Notes under the pieces: generated by a model
What the model was told of the DNA's origin: nothing
Database searches by the model: none
The model's input: the letters and a program-made list of their open reading frames with translations, nothing else
In this document: piece after piece, positions 39,965 to 52,945 of the stretch
How the letters are laid out: the number at the start of each line of letters is the position of its first letter
Numbering within the stretch: position 1 is the first letter of the stretch
DNA from: Corylus avellana
Lineage: Eukaryota > Streptophyta > Magnoliopsida > Fagales > Betulaceae
Length of the DNA: 64,000 nt
Assembly: GCF_901000735.1 (NCBI RefSeq)
Contig: NC_081550.1
Coordinates: forward strand, 2,128,669 to 2,192,668
Reading direction: 5' to 3'
Program-made: the position numbers and the translations under genes

Positions 39965-41925
39965 TTATTATTATTTTTTTTACTTTGACCAATTTAATTA
40001 ATGTGAAGATGTGATTATGGATGGCAAGACCCTACCAAATTAAGTTCACTCTTCCCTGGAATTTCTTTGGGACAACTTTGTGTTGTGTGAGTTGAATCCA
40101 ACACCTTACAAAATAAAATTGTATTTTCTAAAGGGATTAAGGGCTGACTACAGAAACACCTACGGTTTTTAGTATCTCAAAAACGACCTACCGTACATGC
40201 AGCTACTAAACGATTGAGTAACGAATGAATTTTTTTACTTACACCAGATCAAGACGTTTTCGGCTATTTTTCGAATTAAAAAGTAAGTAAATATTAATAA
40301 ACTTGTAGAATCATTGCTTGAGTAATGCTATGCGTACACTACTTTTTTTTTTTTTTTATCCTCTAAAGCTAATGCGACTTTTAAAATTACAATTGAATCA
40401 AAATATAATAATGATCTATCCCAAATTTATTGACTATTTTAAGAGTCATATCAATTAAAGAGGATAAAAGGGGAATAAAAAGATGATGTACATAATTACT
40501 CTTCTTTCTCATTTGATCAAAAGATACATTAATATTTTTTACGATTCTTCCATTTAAAAGTGTACTTTTAGTTTGCAAAATCACAGTGCAAAATGTCCTC
40601 TTAAAAGTCTCTAAAAATAATTTCCAGTCATAGTGAATCAAGTTTAAGAGAGGCTTTATTACGAATTGCAGATCCTGAGTACAAACCTCAGGAATTGTTG
40701 GTTTAATTACATCTGTCAGAATGATTTGGGGGTGTTTTGGAAATGACTCTTGGGATGGATCTTAAATAAGTTCTGCTGTTCACTGTAGTGTCTTAGGTGG
40801 GCATTGGGAGCTCCTCATCCTTGATTTAGTTTTTTCAAGCATATCAAATTTATATAATTAGAACCAAGGCATCGATCTAATTAAGCCAGCAGATAGCCTC
40901 ACTTCAAATTAAATTTCATCTTAAACTAAAAAACTTATTGCCCGTTTCTCGGGCCAAAATCCCTTACAATATTGGAGATCTTTACAATTAAAGATTTCGG
41001 AAAATTTTTCCTACCTGTAATTAGACCTAAAGCCTTGCCAGGCAAGGGCTCCTTGCTTGGACAATTAAGAATGCCTTATACTATTCCCACCCCCCCCCAA
41101 AAAAAAAAGCCTTATACTATTCCCCTCAAATTCAACTCTCAACATTTTTCTTTACATCATATCAATCATTTTTTAGAGTGCTGCTATCAGGCTGCCAAGA
41201 GTCAGATAAGTGTCTGCTAAAGTCTAATGCGACTTTATTAAAAAAAAAAAAAAAATTGTAGAAAAATCTCTCTCTTCCTAGTCCTGCTAGATTTTGTTAT
41301 TTTTTTTGGTTAAATTTTTATGAGTTAATATTTAATTAGTTTCTAATGCCTCAAAATTTATTTTTGGGTTTAAAACTAAAACCTAGGGGTGAAAAGTTAA
41401 CCCTTTAGGAATGGTATCACTTAAAATGGATTTTAGCATCCTAAATTTAGTGCTAATACCTCAAATTTAGTGCTAATATCTCAAATTTGAATTTTCCTTT
41501 AATATCTCTCTTCTTCAGTTTTTTTTTTAAATGGAAAAGAAAGAAAGAAGAAGAGGTCAGATGTCTGACGCTTTGCTATCTCGTGACAGCTAAAAATCTC
41601 AATTCCATTTTTTATTACTATTCAAATAAAAAAATAATTACAAAACTCTTTTTTTCTTTTTTTTTTTCACTTTAATCAAATCTGCTACAGTTTTAGGCAA
41701 TTTTCTTTTTTTAAGGCAAATGGCAAAGTCAAACATAGCCATGGATGGTCCTAAGTGGGGTTCAAATTTCAATTATTGGATGATTAGGATAAATAGCTTT
41801 ACCCTTCGACAGGATGTGATTAAGACTATCCTTCTTACTAGACTAGTGTAGCCCCGAGGGAATGATCTTAATCATAGTCTATCCAAATTAGGAAAAAAAA
41901 CAAAAACATCATGGTCTGTCTATCT
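39500..41925. other. Extensin 3' flank then intergenic DNA
   Basis: About 39500-40150 aligns with the 3' flank of the 44190 gene and with 50334-50800. Shared landmarks are TTGTCATTGTTAT, CCAACAGGTTTGTG and TTGAATCCAACACCTTAC. A TA microsatellite sits at 39930-39962. No gene is seen afterwards. Confidence 0.6.
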
Positions 41926-44101
41926 TTTCCGAATAAGTACACGGCAAAGGCCCATTTTTCTTTGTCCTTTTGTTTTTGGCCCGGCCAGCTGCTTCATAAT
42001 TGGCAACCAGTGGAAACTTCCTAATTGAGTTCAAGCCGACATTTTAGAAGAAATTATGAAACTTCAAAGGGAGTTGATGCCTCCTTAATTTGAATCTTCA
42101 ACATGGAAATTAGTTGTGTTTTGAAAGGCACTTGTTTATAAATGCTACTAATTTTCTTACCAAATCTCCCGTGTTTTCAAAGCAAAGATTATGTGCCTAA
42201 TCTTACAAAAAATTTGTACCATTCATTTGCTATCCAAACAATAAAAAAAATTAGACTTTAACCCTTGTGGGATATTAGAATTGTAACAATATATCAATTA
42301 AGCCTTTTTAAAATTTGAAATGTTTATATGGCTTGTTCCATTGATATTTTTACCACTTTTTCCAGTTAACTACCAAAAGGCAAAAGATAGAAGAATTATA
42401 TGGTATTTTAGAGATTTTAATTTATCTCATATCAGTGTTTTTTTCAATATTTGCTCACCAAATTTTTATTGTTTCGCTATTTTATTTTTTTAATTTCCAT
42501 GCAACCTAAGGCTGAAAAATTGTTTATGCTTCGTTGCTAGATCCCAACTTATTGTTCTGTCATGTCAAGGAAAATATTATTAGAACTACTGTATTTCTTG
42601 TATATGAAGATAATTATCTGGTTTGCTTTAATGGCTTCTCTCAATGGATAGAAAGTCATAGGGCAAGTTGCAGACAAATTACCTGATCTCAGCTATCTAG
42701 GCATAGTGTTGCATAGTAGCTCTAGGTCAACAATAATTCTAACTGTTTATGCATTGAATTTTATAGGAAAGTTCTTCGGTGATTTGGGTAAAATCCAAGT
42801 TATAATTGCTTGGTTTAATTTACTTAAAATTAGACGCAATGATTAACAATAATAGTCCCACCATTCCCTCTAACGGATAAAGTCTCTTAAAATAATTTTT
42901 TGATTTCACTTACTGATGATTAAGGTCGACATTGATAAACTTGTCGCCTTAGAAAGGTCCTAGCTTGAAATTTAGTTTCAAACTGATATATCACCATCTC
43001 ACATTGACAGAGGCAGAATTTGGCATGGGTAAAAGTCAAATGCTAAAAATTTTAATGGGTTGGGACCAATAGGCTAAAAAACAAATTTTACCTTAATTTT
43101 TTTTTAGTATATATATTTTTTTTCCTTGTGTTGGGGGGCCATGTCCTAAACGAGCCACCCCATCTCTGTTACTGTCATTCCATTTCATTATGCTTTTATT
43201 TACAAATATAATAGATAAACGTACATAAGATGGTACGTAATACATCATTTTAAAACCAAGCTTTTAAAACTTGGCATTTTTCGAGAGAAAGTTCTTGGGG
43301 CCTCCTTTACCGACGATGCTCTCCCTACTTGTACAGAGTAGCCCTCTCTCATATACCCCTTCCCCAAATAAGGAGATAATAGTAAATAACATAAATCTTC
43401 AAATTACAGGGAACCTTGCAAGTTGTCGGATATTATTCTACATCCATGTTGATATATAAGACATTAATTCTAGGTCTAGCTAGCTTTAAAGGTCCAAGAG
43501 TAGTTTACTAAAAATTGTATTAAGTAATATTTGCTGAATCACGAGGTTGCACCGACAGATGCGTCAACCAAAATAATGATTATAAAATCCATCTCTACCG
43601 AACACAACCATAATCCCATTAGTCTTCCTTTGTGCCCAAAGCCGCGTCAAAATTTTACTTAGGTACGTATCAATTTATCAAAGATTGCAAGCTTACAAAC
43701 TAATTAGATGGAAAATTAAGCAATGTGCATGAAATAAAGGACCAAGTCTTTGTAATTTAAAAAGGATATCTTTCTGTATGCCAACGTAGTAGAAGACAAC
43801 TGCAGCTTGGTCTCAATACAACGTGCCTTACATGTCTAATATATATATTTTTTTTGCATAAAACAGCGATGATCCACTCATTCTATTTTGACTTTGTTCA
43901 TGAAAACGAAATTGAGATTCTGGGAAATTTCTCTACTCATAGGTAACTAAAAAAAGACAAATCATTTGGAGGTAACTATGTACTTATTTGTGCATTGAAA
44001 AGACGAAAGCATAGTGAGATTTGGATGACTCAAAGGATTATACAGCTTGTTATAGGAATTAAAAAACAAACATCATTTTCAAGAATGATTGATGAGTTCA
44101 C

Positions 44102-44109
44102 TATATAAA
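44102..44109 (+). promoter_or_regulatory. TATA box of the complete extensin gene
   Basis: TATATAAA in CACTATATAAAGGGTTAG, 80 bp before the ATG at 44190. Confidence 0.8.
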
Positions 44110-44189
44110 GGGTTAGCACTCATCGTTACTTTGCAAGTCTAACTCCAAGGACTTATCTAGCTTTCTCCTTTAGTGCTCAAATGATAGAG

Positions 44190-45263
44190 ATGGGTACCTT
44201 GGGAAACCGGGGCTCTTGGCCTCAATTGGTAGCTGCTATAGCATTTTGCCTCATAGCCACTACTGTGGTGGCCAATGAGCCTTACCTTTATTCCTCACCA
44301 CCACCACCATCCCCCCAACACAAATACCTGCTACCATTGGCACCACTATTGGCACCAAAGCATGAGGGACATGACCGACATGATGGGCATGACCGACATG
44401 ACAACACACCATATTGGTACAAGTCTCCACCGCCACCTTCTCATTACGTGTATAAATCACCCCCACCCCCACCCCCACCGCCATCTCCATCACCGCTTCC
44501 TCCCTATATTTACAAGTCTCCACCTCCTCCATCACCATCTCCTCCACCACCTTATATTTACAAGTCACCGCCTCCACCATCACCGTCGCCACCTCCTCCA
44601 TATGTTTACAAGTCACCACCTCCTCCATCACCATCTCCTCCACCCCCTTATGTTTACAAATCACCACCCCCACCATCACCATCACTACCTCCTCCGTATG
44701 TTTATAAGTCACCACCCCCTCCATCTCCCTCCCCACCACCTCCTTACATCTATAAGTCACCACCACCACCATCACCCTCTCCCCCTCCTCCTTACGTTTA
44801 CAAATCACCACCAACACCTTCTCCATCACCTCCTCCTCCTTACATCTATAAATCACCACCTCCGCCATCTAAATCACCATCTCCTTCATATGTCTACAAA
44901 TCCCCTCCTCCTCCATCACCATCACCTCCTCCACCATATGTCTACAAGTCGCCCCCACCTCCATCACCTTCTCCTCCACCTCCTTATGTCTATAAATCAC
45001 CACCTCCCCCATCAAAATCATCATCTCCTTCATATGTTTACAAATCGCCTCCTCCTCCATCACCATCACCACCTCCCCCATATGTCTACAAGTCGCCTCC
45101 ACCTCCATCACATTCCCCTGCACCTCATTACATTTATAAATCACCTCCACCACCATCTCCATCACCTCCTTCTCCATATGTGTACAAGTCACCTCCACCT
45201 CCATCTCCATCACCTCCACCTCCTTACATTTACAAATCACCCCCACCTCCAAAAGGCTATTAA
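44190..45263 (+). CDS. Extensin, complete (357 aa), with a His/Asp-rich segment
   Basis: A secreted crosslinking extensin. The start at 44190 (MGTLGNRG) aligns with the sister genes; an in-frame ATG nine bases earlier is less likely. The signal peptide ends near TVVANE. After [12 protein letters not shown] comes an unusual [20 protein letters not shown] segment, then [10 protein letters not shown]. About 17 Y(V/I)YK motifs follow within [20 protein letters not shown] units, some with [11 protein letters not shown] or [11 protein letters not shown] variation. It ends SPPPPKGY and TAA. Tyrosines in Y-x-Y would form isodityrosine, and lysines would aid pectin interaction. It is the only family member here with both ends intact. 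Confidence 0.95.
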   Translation: MGTLGNRGSWPQLVAAIAFCLIATTVVANEPYLYSSPPPPSPQHKYLLPLAPLLAPKHEGHDRHDGHDRHDNTPYWYKSPPPPSHYVYKSPPPPPPPPSPSPLPPYIYKSPPPPSPSPPPPYIYKSPPPPSPSPPPPYVYKSPPPPSPSPPPPYVYKSPPPPSPSLPPPYVYKSPPPPSPSPPPPYIYKSPPPPSPSPPPPYVYKSPPTPSPSPPPPYIYKSPPPPSKSPSPSYVYKSPPPPSPSPPPPYVYKSPPPPSPSPPPPYVYKSPPPPSKSSSPSYVYKSPPPPSPSPPPPYVYKSPPPPSHSPAPHYIYKSPPPPSPSPPSPYVYKSPPPPSPSPPPPYIYKSPPPPKGY

Positions 45264-46243
45264 GTTTAGATTCATCCCCTGAATGGCTTTGAACTATTGC
45301 AAGAATGTTTACTTTCCTTGGACGCGATAAATTTCTTTAGCATTGTATTTTTTCAGAAAAAAAAAAAAAATGTATTTGTGTACAATAAGGTTCTGAAATG
45401 GGGATCCGTTATGATCTAGAAATATGAAGCACACCCATTGTTCCATTTTCCTTAAGCAATGTAAGCAAGGAATTCAAGTTCTGAAAGGAATTCTATGTAT
45501 TACCATTTCTAGTTTGAATGACAAATGTTGTCATTGTTATTCGAGAGCAATCTGAAATTAAATTATTTTGTTGTTATTTTTCTTGCATTTTCAGTGTTAA
45601 TGTACGTAGCTAATTAATTTCACTAACAAGTTTGTTTTAAACAACTGAAGATGATTGAAAATCGTCATTCAAAATTGACCTACACAAGTTTCCTTTCTAC
45701 TATCTTTTTTATTTTTTGGGGCTTTGACCATTTTATTGGGAAAATGGGATTGATGGTACCTGTTAAATAAAAAGGGGGAGAGAGATTGTCTCAAGTAGAG
45801 ACTCCGGTGAAATAGACATGTATGTGAAGACTATGGACACCAAAACCCAACCCAGTTGTATTCAGCCCTCTTCGACGCGACATAGAATCAATTAAAAACT
45901 TTTAGTCAATCACAGTATGTTCAAAACATAACGCAAACTAAGTATATGGATGATATCTGATCGGTGATCATTAACAACTTAGACATTTTGGTGTTGTTTG
46001 GTAAACAACAATGCACTGTTCATGAGTGGTGAGAAAAAATATGAGTGTAATAATTAGTATAGAAAAGTGAAAAAGTTATATTGAAAAGTGAGAAAATTTT
46101 GTTTTGTAGTGATTTTTTTATTTAAATAGTAGTAAAAAGTGATAATGTTTTTATGTCGATTTTTTTGAAAAATGAGATGAAAAATGTGGGGGAATGTGAT
46201 GTTGTTTAACAAACAACACCAAAGTATATGCCAAAAAATCCAA

Positions 46244-46303
<60 letters not shown>

Positions 46304-46776
46304 CACAATATAAGATCCCATTTCTTAGTTGACGCTTTGCATTAGTACTCCCATTTCTTCATTTCCAAATACCTTCAGGAGTGCTGCATGCGAATCTTCC
46401 AACAAAGAAAGAAAGAAACTCGATCAATTGAATGCATGGGTTGAATCCAGACCTAAATTTGTGATACTTAGATCAATCTAATTTAATTTGCAATTCAAAA
46501 TCGATTGAATGCATGGGTAGAAACATCATTTATACAAATCATACATATTTTACACATATTCATAGGATATTACGTGTGAATTGTTTATTCAGAAAAAAAA
46601 AAAAAGAAAAAAAGAATCGTTTATTCAGAAAGAAAAATTATTTTTTAAAATTGATTTTTTGTAAATTTGGGTTGTGATGATCTACATCGATCTCTCAGAG
46701 CTACACTAACTTGAGCAATCTAAAACCCAGCACAAAGTAGGAAAAAGTTGAAATCGAACACAAAATTGTTTATGAG

Positions 46777-46839
<63 letters not shown>

Positions 46840-46940
46840 AGATATATATGGTATAGCTGATGACTTTGAAAACCAATGGAGACTCTTTGCACAGAACTCC
46901 ATCAAAATAGCAAGTACGTACAGCAGCGTGATAGATCTAG

Positions 46941-46965
<25 letters not shown>
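45264..46965. other. Extensin 3' flank, then AT-rich DNA with microsatellites
   Basis: Homologous to the other extensin 3' flanks up to about 45870. A TA tract followed by a GA tract lies at 46247-46303, and a long TA tract at 46781-46834. No gene. Confidence 0.6.
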
Positions 46966-46970
<5 letters not shown>

Positions 46971-46972
<2 letters not shown>

Positions 46973-47390
46973 TCTCCACTTAAGACCCCTAAATTAACTA
47001 CCAAACATTTTGAGAAGATCCCTCCAAATTTCAAAAACTCTCAATTTCACCCACTAAACTTTCAATTTGATATAATGTATCTCCTTCGTCAGATTTTTAA
47101 ACGTTAAAAGTGATAAAATGACCTTTATACCCCTGATTTTTTTTTAAAAAATTTTTTATATAAAATTTCAAATTTAACCTTAATTTCAAATTAAAAATTA
47201 TAAAAAAAAAATTGAAGGGTAATTTGGTATTTTTATTCATTTCCGTCAGGAGTTAACGGCTGAATGTGATATGGGCCGGGGGTCAATTGGAATCAAATTG
47301 AAAGTTAAAGAGTTAAATTGAGAGTATTTAAAATTTAAAGGGATCTTCTCAAAACGCATGATATAGTTTATGAGTGTAAAGTGAAGTTTC
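46971..47390. mobile_element. MITE related to that at 33258
   Basis: Left CTCCACTTAAGACCCC ... TTTTGAGAAGATCCC and right GGGATCTTCTCAAAAC ... GTAAAGTGAAGTTTC are inverted repeats of about 50 bp. Internal CTTTCAATTTGAT and ATCAAATTGAAAG blocks are also complementary. Both ends are next to poly-A, so a target duplication cannot be judged. Confidence 0.7.
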
Positions 47391-48639
47391 AAAAAAAAAA
47401 GAAAAAAAAGATAATGTTATACGTACCCTGGCCTATTTGCTAACCATTGTAACTGTAAGATAATTAGAATGTTTAAATATTAATGTTATGTCACACTTGA
47501 ATGTTTCTCCGTTCCCACTAATATTTGCTGTTAGTTTTTGAATCTATAATCTGGATATAGTTACACTGTTAGTAAAATCTTGGTCATTCCTAGATCTTGC
47601 CAGCTTAGTTGCTTGAAATTCTTAGATCCAGCTTCTTTAATTATAATTAATTATTCCTTGCATCTTAAATTAGCCAATAATCCCGCAATACAATCAGGAT
47701 TTCCAACTTGTGCAAAAAACTTTTGAAACATGAATGATACTATGCTCACATGTGAAACATGCAAGGACATTATTGTTTGATGAGCACAAACATTTTCAGT
47801 ACTTCTAAACTTGTCAAAAAGCCAACCGCTACATATATATTATGTTTCTGTCTGTTCTGTTGTTTGTGGTTTTTTTATTTATTTATTTATTTTTATTTAA
47901 TAGGAAATGGTACATTGCACATGCAGGCCTTCTAAAAGCTAGAAGTATGTTACATGGTCATGTCTCCTTACATATATAGCTTGATTAAACTCTTACATAT
48001 GCTAAGGGCCCTTGTTAATTTAATGCAAAATGATCAATTAATTGGTTTATGTAGATCACTACTGCAAAAGCATTGGTAATAATAGACAATATATGTTATT
48101 GGCAATATAAATGAGACAGAAAGATATAGATCCATCGAGAATGTAACTATAGCTTCTTTAATAGTTTAAGAAAACCACAATGTAATTATTTGAGAGCTCA
48201 TAATAACACCCCATTAAGACTTACAAATGACAGTATATGAATAAAATATTTACGTTCAATTAAAGTCTTTCCAAAAAAAAAAAAAAACTCAATTGTATAA
48301 AGTCACTATTAAGTCTAAAAGAGCTGAGAATAACTTGGTTTGGTTAGTTTTTGATATTTTTTTGTTAAGTTTTGTCTAATTAATTAAGAGAATACTAAGT
48401 TAATTTATCGGTCTTCTCTCTTCATCCTCCATATGGGGGTTATCAAGAAAGTGGGGGATTACTTTCAACCCTGTTGACTCTTTCTCTCTCTCTCTCTCCA
48501 AGTTTTTCCCTCTCTCTCTCTCTCTCTCACTATCAATACAATCAAAAACCTTTTCCTATATGCTAGAAGACAAGGGAAGGAAAGTTGTAAAATTTTAAAA
48601 AATGAAATGGCCAATTTATAAGGAACTTAATTTAATGGC

Positions 48640-49030
48640 GATCTCAAATTGTGACACCGTAAAGGTTAACTCGGTAATGATCTGATGCAAATTTTCTTAC
48701 ATGTGGCAGTTGATGTGGCACCAAGCGCATTTGTTGATGTGGCAACCTAGTGCAAAATTTTGACATGTGGCAAATGATCATGTGGTTTGTTGACACCAAA
48801 TTCTAATGTGGTTGTCTAGTGCAGAAATTCTGAGAAGTGGCCGATGACGTGGCGATTTGATGAAAAAAATAACACATGTCAGATGATGTGGCACCAGGTA
48901 TGATTTGATGCTGTGGCATGCTTGCGTGCTTGTACGTTGACTTGGCATATTGTTGCTAAAGTGTGACACGTGGTAGATATGATGATGCGGCAACTTGATA
49001 CAAAAATTTTGACATGTAGCTTGCATATAA
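48640..49030. repeat. Degenerate tandem repeat (GATGTGGCA / TTTTGACATGTGGC)
   Basis: TGATGTGGCA and ACATGTGGCA-like blocks recur about every 50-60 bases, with variants GTGCAAAATTTTGACATG and TTGATACAAAAATTTTGACA. Divergence is high. No gene. Confidence 0.5.
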
Positions 49031-49549
49031 AGTCAATTGAAGCATATTACACATCATTCTTTTAATTATCTTTCAACCATCTCTTTTTGCAAATTCAATG
49101 AATAAACCATTAGATTTGTGAACTCATGTGAGTACCATACAAACTTAATGATAGATTCATCTATTTATAATATAAAAATAGTTGAATGATAGTTGAAAAA
49201 ATAATTTTTATTATTTCTCATTGCGATTTGCGATTTGCTGACATGGTAGTGTTATGCTCTATACGACTAAAACTGACACGTGCAGTAGCATGCTCGGTCA
49301 ATTGAGTTAAAATCTCGGTTGATTGGGTCCAAATCTCGTTCAATCGGGTCTAAATCGAGAATTCTCCACGTAATACCAAAATTCAATGTATACTTCATAA
49401 CTAAATAAATGCTTGTAATTGCTTTTGTTTACTAGGCATGGAAAGGAATGTCTTACCTTCCCATTTACATTCGTTTGATGACAATTCTGTGTGAAATTAG
49501 TCCACATGCATCCTTGATAAGACTTTCGAGGTCTATCTTTGATTCTTTA

Positions 49550-50233
49550 TAGATCCAAGTTTACTGAAAATTGTATCAAATAATATTTGCTGAATCAAGA
49601 TATTGCACCGACGCTTTGGTCAACTAAAATGATAATTATAAAACGCTCCCTAACACTCCCATCTAGACCATAAGTTCTTATTTATTTTATTCTAGTATAA
49701 TATTCCATCGAATTATAACTAAGTAAACACAAAATAGGAAAAAAAATAATAATAATAATTAAAAAAGTATCTGCTTAAAAGGGCTGGTCGAGTAGAAGAA
49801 TATACTTGAAAAGATTGTACGCTCAAAAACCCATCTAGATAGTAAATTAAGCAATGTGGATGAAGGGACCAAGTCTTAGTGAAACAAGGACAGCAAGCCT
49901 TCATTTTGACTTTAGTTCCATTATTGGTCGTGAATTTCTGTAGTCCTACATAGTGGAAGAAAACTGCTGATTAGTCTGAATATATAGAACGTGCCTTCCA
50001 TGCCTAATATTTTTTAAAAAACAGCGGTGATCCAACCTACTATGTCCATCTTGACTTCGTTCATGTAAACGAAATTCAGATGCTGGGAAACTTCATAGGT
50101 GACTGAAAAAAAATATATATATCCATTGGGGGAGGTCAAAACCTGTTGGTTTCAATGAATAAGACGAAACAATTGTGAGATTTGGAACGACATTCAAAGA
50201 ATTAATACAGCCTGTTATAGGGATTAAACAAAA
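49550..50233 (+). promoter_or_regulatory. Upstream region of an extensin gene whose coding part is missing
   Basis: Aligns with the upstream DNA of the genes at 14147 and 44190. Landmarks are ATTGCACCGACGCTT, TTGGTCAACTAAAAT, the GGACCAAGTCTT block, TTCATGTAAACGAAATTC and ACAGCCTGTTATAGGGATTA. The match stops at the gap about 40 bases before the expected TATA box. Confidence 0.75.
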
Positions 50234-50333
50234 NNNNNNNNNNNNNNNNNNNNNNNNNNNNNNNNNNNNNNNNNNNNNNNNNNNNNNNNNNNNNNNNNNN
50301 NNNNNNNNNNNNNNNNNNNNNNNNNNNNNNNNN
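50234..50333. other. Assembly gap (100 N) hiding an extensin gene
   Basis: Extensin promoter sequence enters on the left, and sequence about 265 bp past an extensin stop codon (TTGTCATTGTAATTCC) leaves on the right. The nominal gap must therefore hold a complete promoter core, coding region and 3' leader. Confidence 0.8.
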
Positions 50334-52110
50334 TTGTCATTGTAATTCCAAAGTATTGTAATAAATATTTGGTGTTATATATTTTTCTTGCGTTTTAAGT
50401 GTTAATATTGCTGTATTCCCTAACAGGTTTGTGTTAATTAATCAACTAAGTTTGATTGAAAAGTATTTGAAAGCAACCTATCATTTTTTTTTTGGGGGGG
50501 GGGAGCTTCAACCATTTCATGTGAAAAATGAGTTGGAGGGTACGTGTTGGGTAAAAAAGGGGGGAGAGAAGACTGTCTTGAAGAGAGACTCTGATGACAT
50601 AGACATGTATGTGAAGACAATGGACACGAAGACCCTACCAAGCTTCATTGTTCCTTGGGATAGATTTGGGCTAACTTTGGGTTACACTCACTTTTTCATT
50701 TAGGCATTCTAAGTGTGTGCATTGTGTTTGTTGAATCCAGCGCCTTACTCAATAAAATGGTATTTTCTAATTGGTTCAATGGGTGACTGGAGAAACATCT
50801 ATGATTTTCTAGATTTATGTCAAATAACTAGAACAAGATTAAACGAGATGCTTTCCTCTTGTTGAGTGAAAACCCTCAAGATCTAATCTCTCTCTTCTCT
50901 CTCTCTCACTCTAAAGGTTCCAGAGGTTGAGAAACATCGAAATCAGTATAAAGTGTCAAGAAGCATCTCTTAAGTCAAACTCATGCACATCCAAAAAGAT
51001 ATAAACATCTTAAAATCAAGTTGTTATAACCGTCCATTGATCGTTTGAGTACCAGGTTGATTATTCTTTACTAGGGTAGCATCGATCGGTAAATTATCCT
51101 AATCAATCGTTTGATTCCTCAACAGTTCCTTAAAAGTCCAAAATCTCAATCTTAACCCAACTCTAAAGGTCCAAGGTTAATTTAGAGCACACCTAAACTT
51201 ATTTAAACAAATTTTTATTTCGAGGTGTTACACAACTTCGTCAAGTCCTTAGCCATATTCCCCATCACTCATACCTTCTCTTGAAACCTTTCACTTCTTT
51301 ACGGACACCTTTCACTTCTTCTATTGTTGGGACTTTTTAGTTATACATGTTAATTAATATTATTTTCCATGCCTCAAAGAAAGTCATGTATGTTATGCAA
51401 ATAATCTGTTTCTTCTTCACCTATAATTTTATTTATCATTATAAGAGTATTTTACATATTTGCAATTGTCCAGTAAAAGGCATTTTGAAGAAACGAATTG
51501 AGGAGGCATGTGCAAATTAATTATGATGAATTAAAAGCAATGCTAATTTTGAATTTGTTACATCTTATGGCTAAAGAAACAATATGCTATTTGGTGTTTG
51601 CTTTTAGGTTTTTGTTCACGAAGCAATGCTACTATCAGTTGCTTCCAAGTTGTAGCATACTGTTAACATAGTGTATTATTTTATTTTGGATTGGGTTAAA
51701 ACATCGTTTGATGGTATTTGTTGGCGATATAATGATGTAATTTAATATTAAGAGGATGAAGATCCATCTACGTACGCTATTCTAAAATTGTTTTTATCAA
51801 GTGAAAAAATTTTTTTTTAAAAAAATTCGAAAAATGCACTCAACGACTTAACCACAGATGGAATGGATGAACATGATCCAGTTACAGAAAATAAAAAAAA
51901 AATCTTAAGCATACGTGCATGGATGAACAAATAGGGTCCAATTATAGGAATCAAAAATTTATTATATCTCAACTCAAGAGTATAAAATCATATTTTGCAC
52001 AAGATCATCACTTCATGGCATCATGCCCTTTATTCTATGCTAAAAATGCCCACTTGTCTCAAGTAGGTTACCTTTATTGACATTGAACATTAGTAATAAA
52101 CCAATCCCCA
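50334..52110. other. Extensin 3' flank, then intergenic DNA
   Basis: 50334-50800 aligns with the 3' flanks at 45530 and 39785. The 90-codon open frame around 50431-50703 lies in this conserved flank and has no counterpart in the sister copies. From about 51830 the sequence aligns with 59190 onward (proline-rich protein duplication). Confidence 0.6.
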
Positions 52111-52112
52111 AT

Positions 52113-52945
52113 GATGGTATACTGGAATCGGAACTAGGAAACCGGGGAACTAGTTGGAAAAAACCGGTAATCAGGTGCCCGGTTTCGGTTCCAGTTTTTG
52201 GCACCCAGTTATTATTAGGTAACCGGGTAACAATATATATATATATATATATATATGGCTTTTTGTTCTCTAATTTTGCTTAGTATATGTATATACTATG
52301 TTTATAAGTACTGCAATCACATTTCGACATATTTTGTTCATATCCTTCTCTTGATGGGTTCATTCTTTTGTCACAAGTCTCTCTCGATCTGTCTGGATTA
52401 ATGCAATGGAAAAGGTGTCCACAGTATTTTCATTCTTTCATACTTTATGGTGCAGCAATCGTTAATCATGTGCTATACGGATTGACTTTAATTGATCGTA
52501 TTTTTTTGCTTGATTGTTGAGTGATAATGCGCATCAGGATGTGCAAAGTTTATAGACCTCATATAACTAGGAGTCACTTCAGTATCTGTATAAATTTAGG
52601 GTGTGCAAAGTTTTTTTATTTGAAACAATCACAACAAAGCCCATTTTATTGGGAAAAAAATGTTAATAGCTTTTTTTTAATGGGCCAAAACGGTTCAATT
52701 AAGCTCAAACTTTAGGCCCAATAACTAAAATAAGCTCAAAATACAAAAATTTTTAAAAACCGGTTACCCGATCCAGATAATCGGGTACCAACCGGAACCG
52801 GCCGGTTAATTATACAATAACCAATTAATTGGGAACTGGTTACCCGGTTTCGGTTGTCTAAAATTAATAACTGGGGTATTCCGGTTCCGGTTCCTGGTTT
52901 TGGCCAATAACAGAGAACCGGGACCGAGTTGATACCCCTATTGAT
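52113..52945. mobile_element. hAT-like insertion in one copy of the PRP duplication
   Basis: The ends GGTATACTGGAATCGG and, reversed, TAGGGGTATCAACTCGG are similar. The interior is rich in CCGG/ACCGG motifs with GGTTACCCGG and CCGGTTTCGGTT. The paralogous position near 59430 lacks it (GATGGCATCTGATTAC continuous), so it is a derived insertion. The exact target duplication is unclear. Confidence 0.65.

Larger units (their letters stand above)
41930..45900 (+). repeat. Extensin duplication unit (upstream, gene and downstream)
   Basis: 41930-44189 aligns with 12130-14146. Shared landmarks include GGGAGTTGATGCCTCCTTAA, AACATGGAAATTAGTTGTG, the GACAAATTACCTGATCTCAG block and the promoter. The part from about 43490 also aligns with 49550-50233. 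The downstream part aligns with 39500-40150 and 50334-50800. Whole-gene units were therefore duplicated in tandem in the same orientation. Confidence 0.8.

Noticed and set aside
44181..45263. CRISPR-like regular repeats in the proline-rich coding sequences
   Set aside because: Repeats are in-frame protein repeats without unique spacers, in a plant genome.
46781..46834. Open frames across TA microsatellites (also 12859, 24740, 28760, 29050, 39930, 57190)
   Set aside because: They encode only Ile/Tyr runs from simple repeats, with no support as genes.
50431..50703. A 90-aa open frame
   Set aside because: Lies in the conserved extensin 3' flank; sister copies at 40000 and 45800 do not keep the frame.
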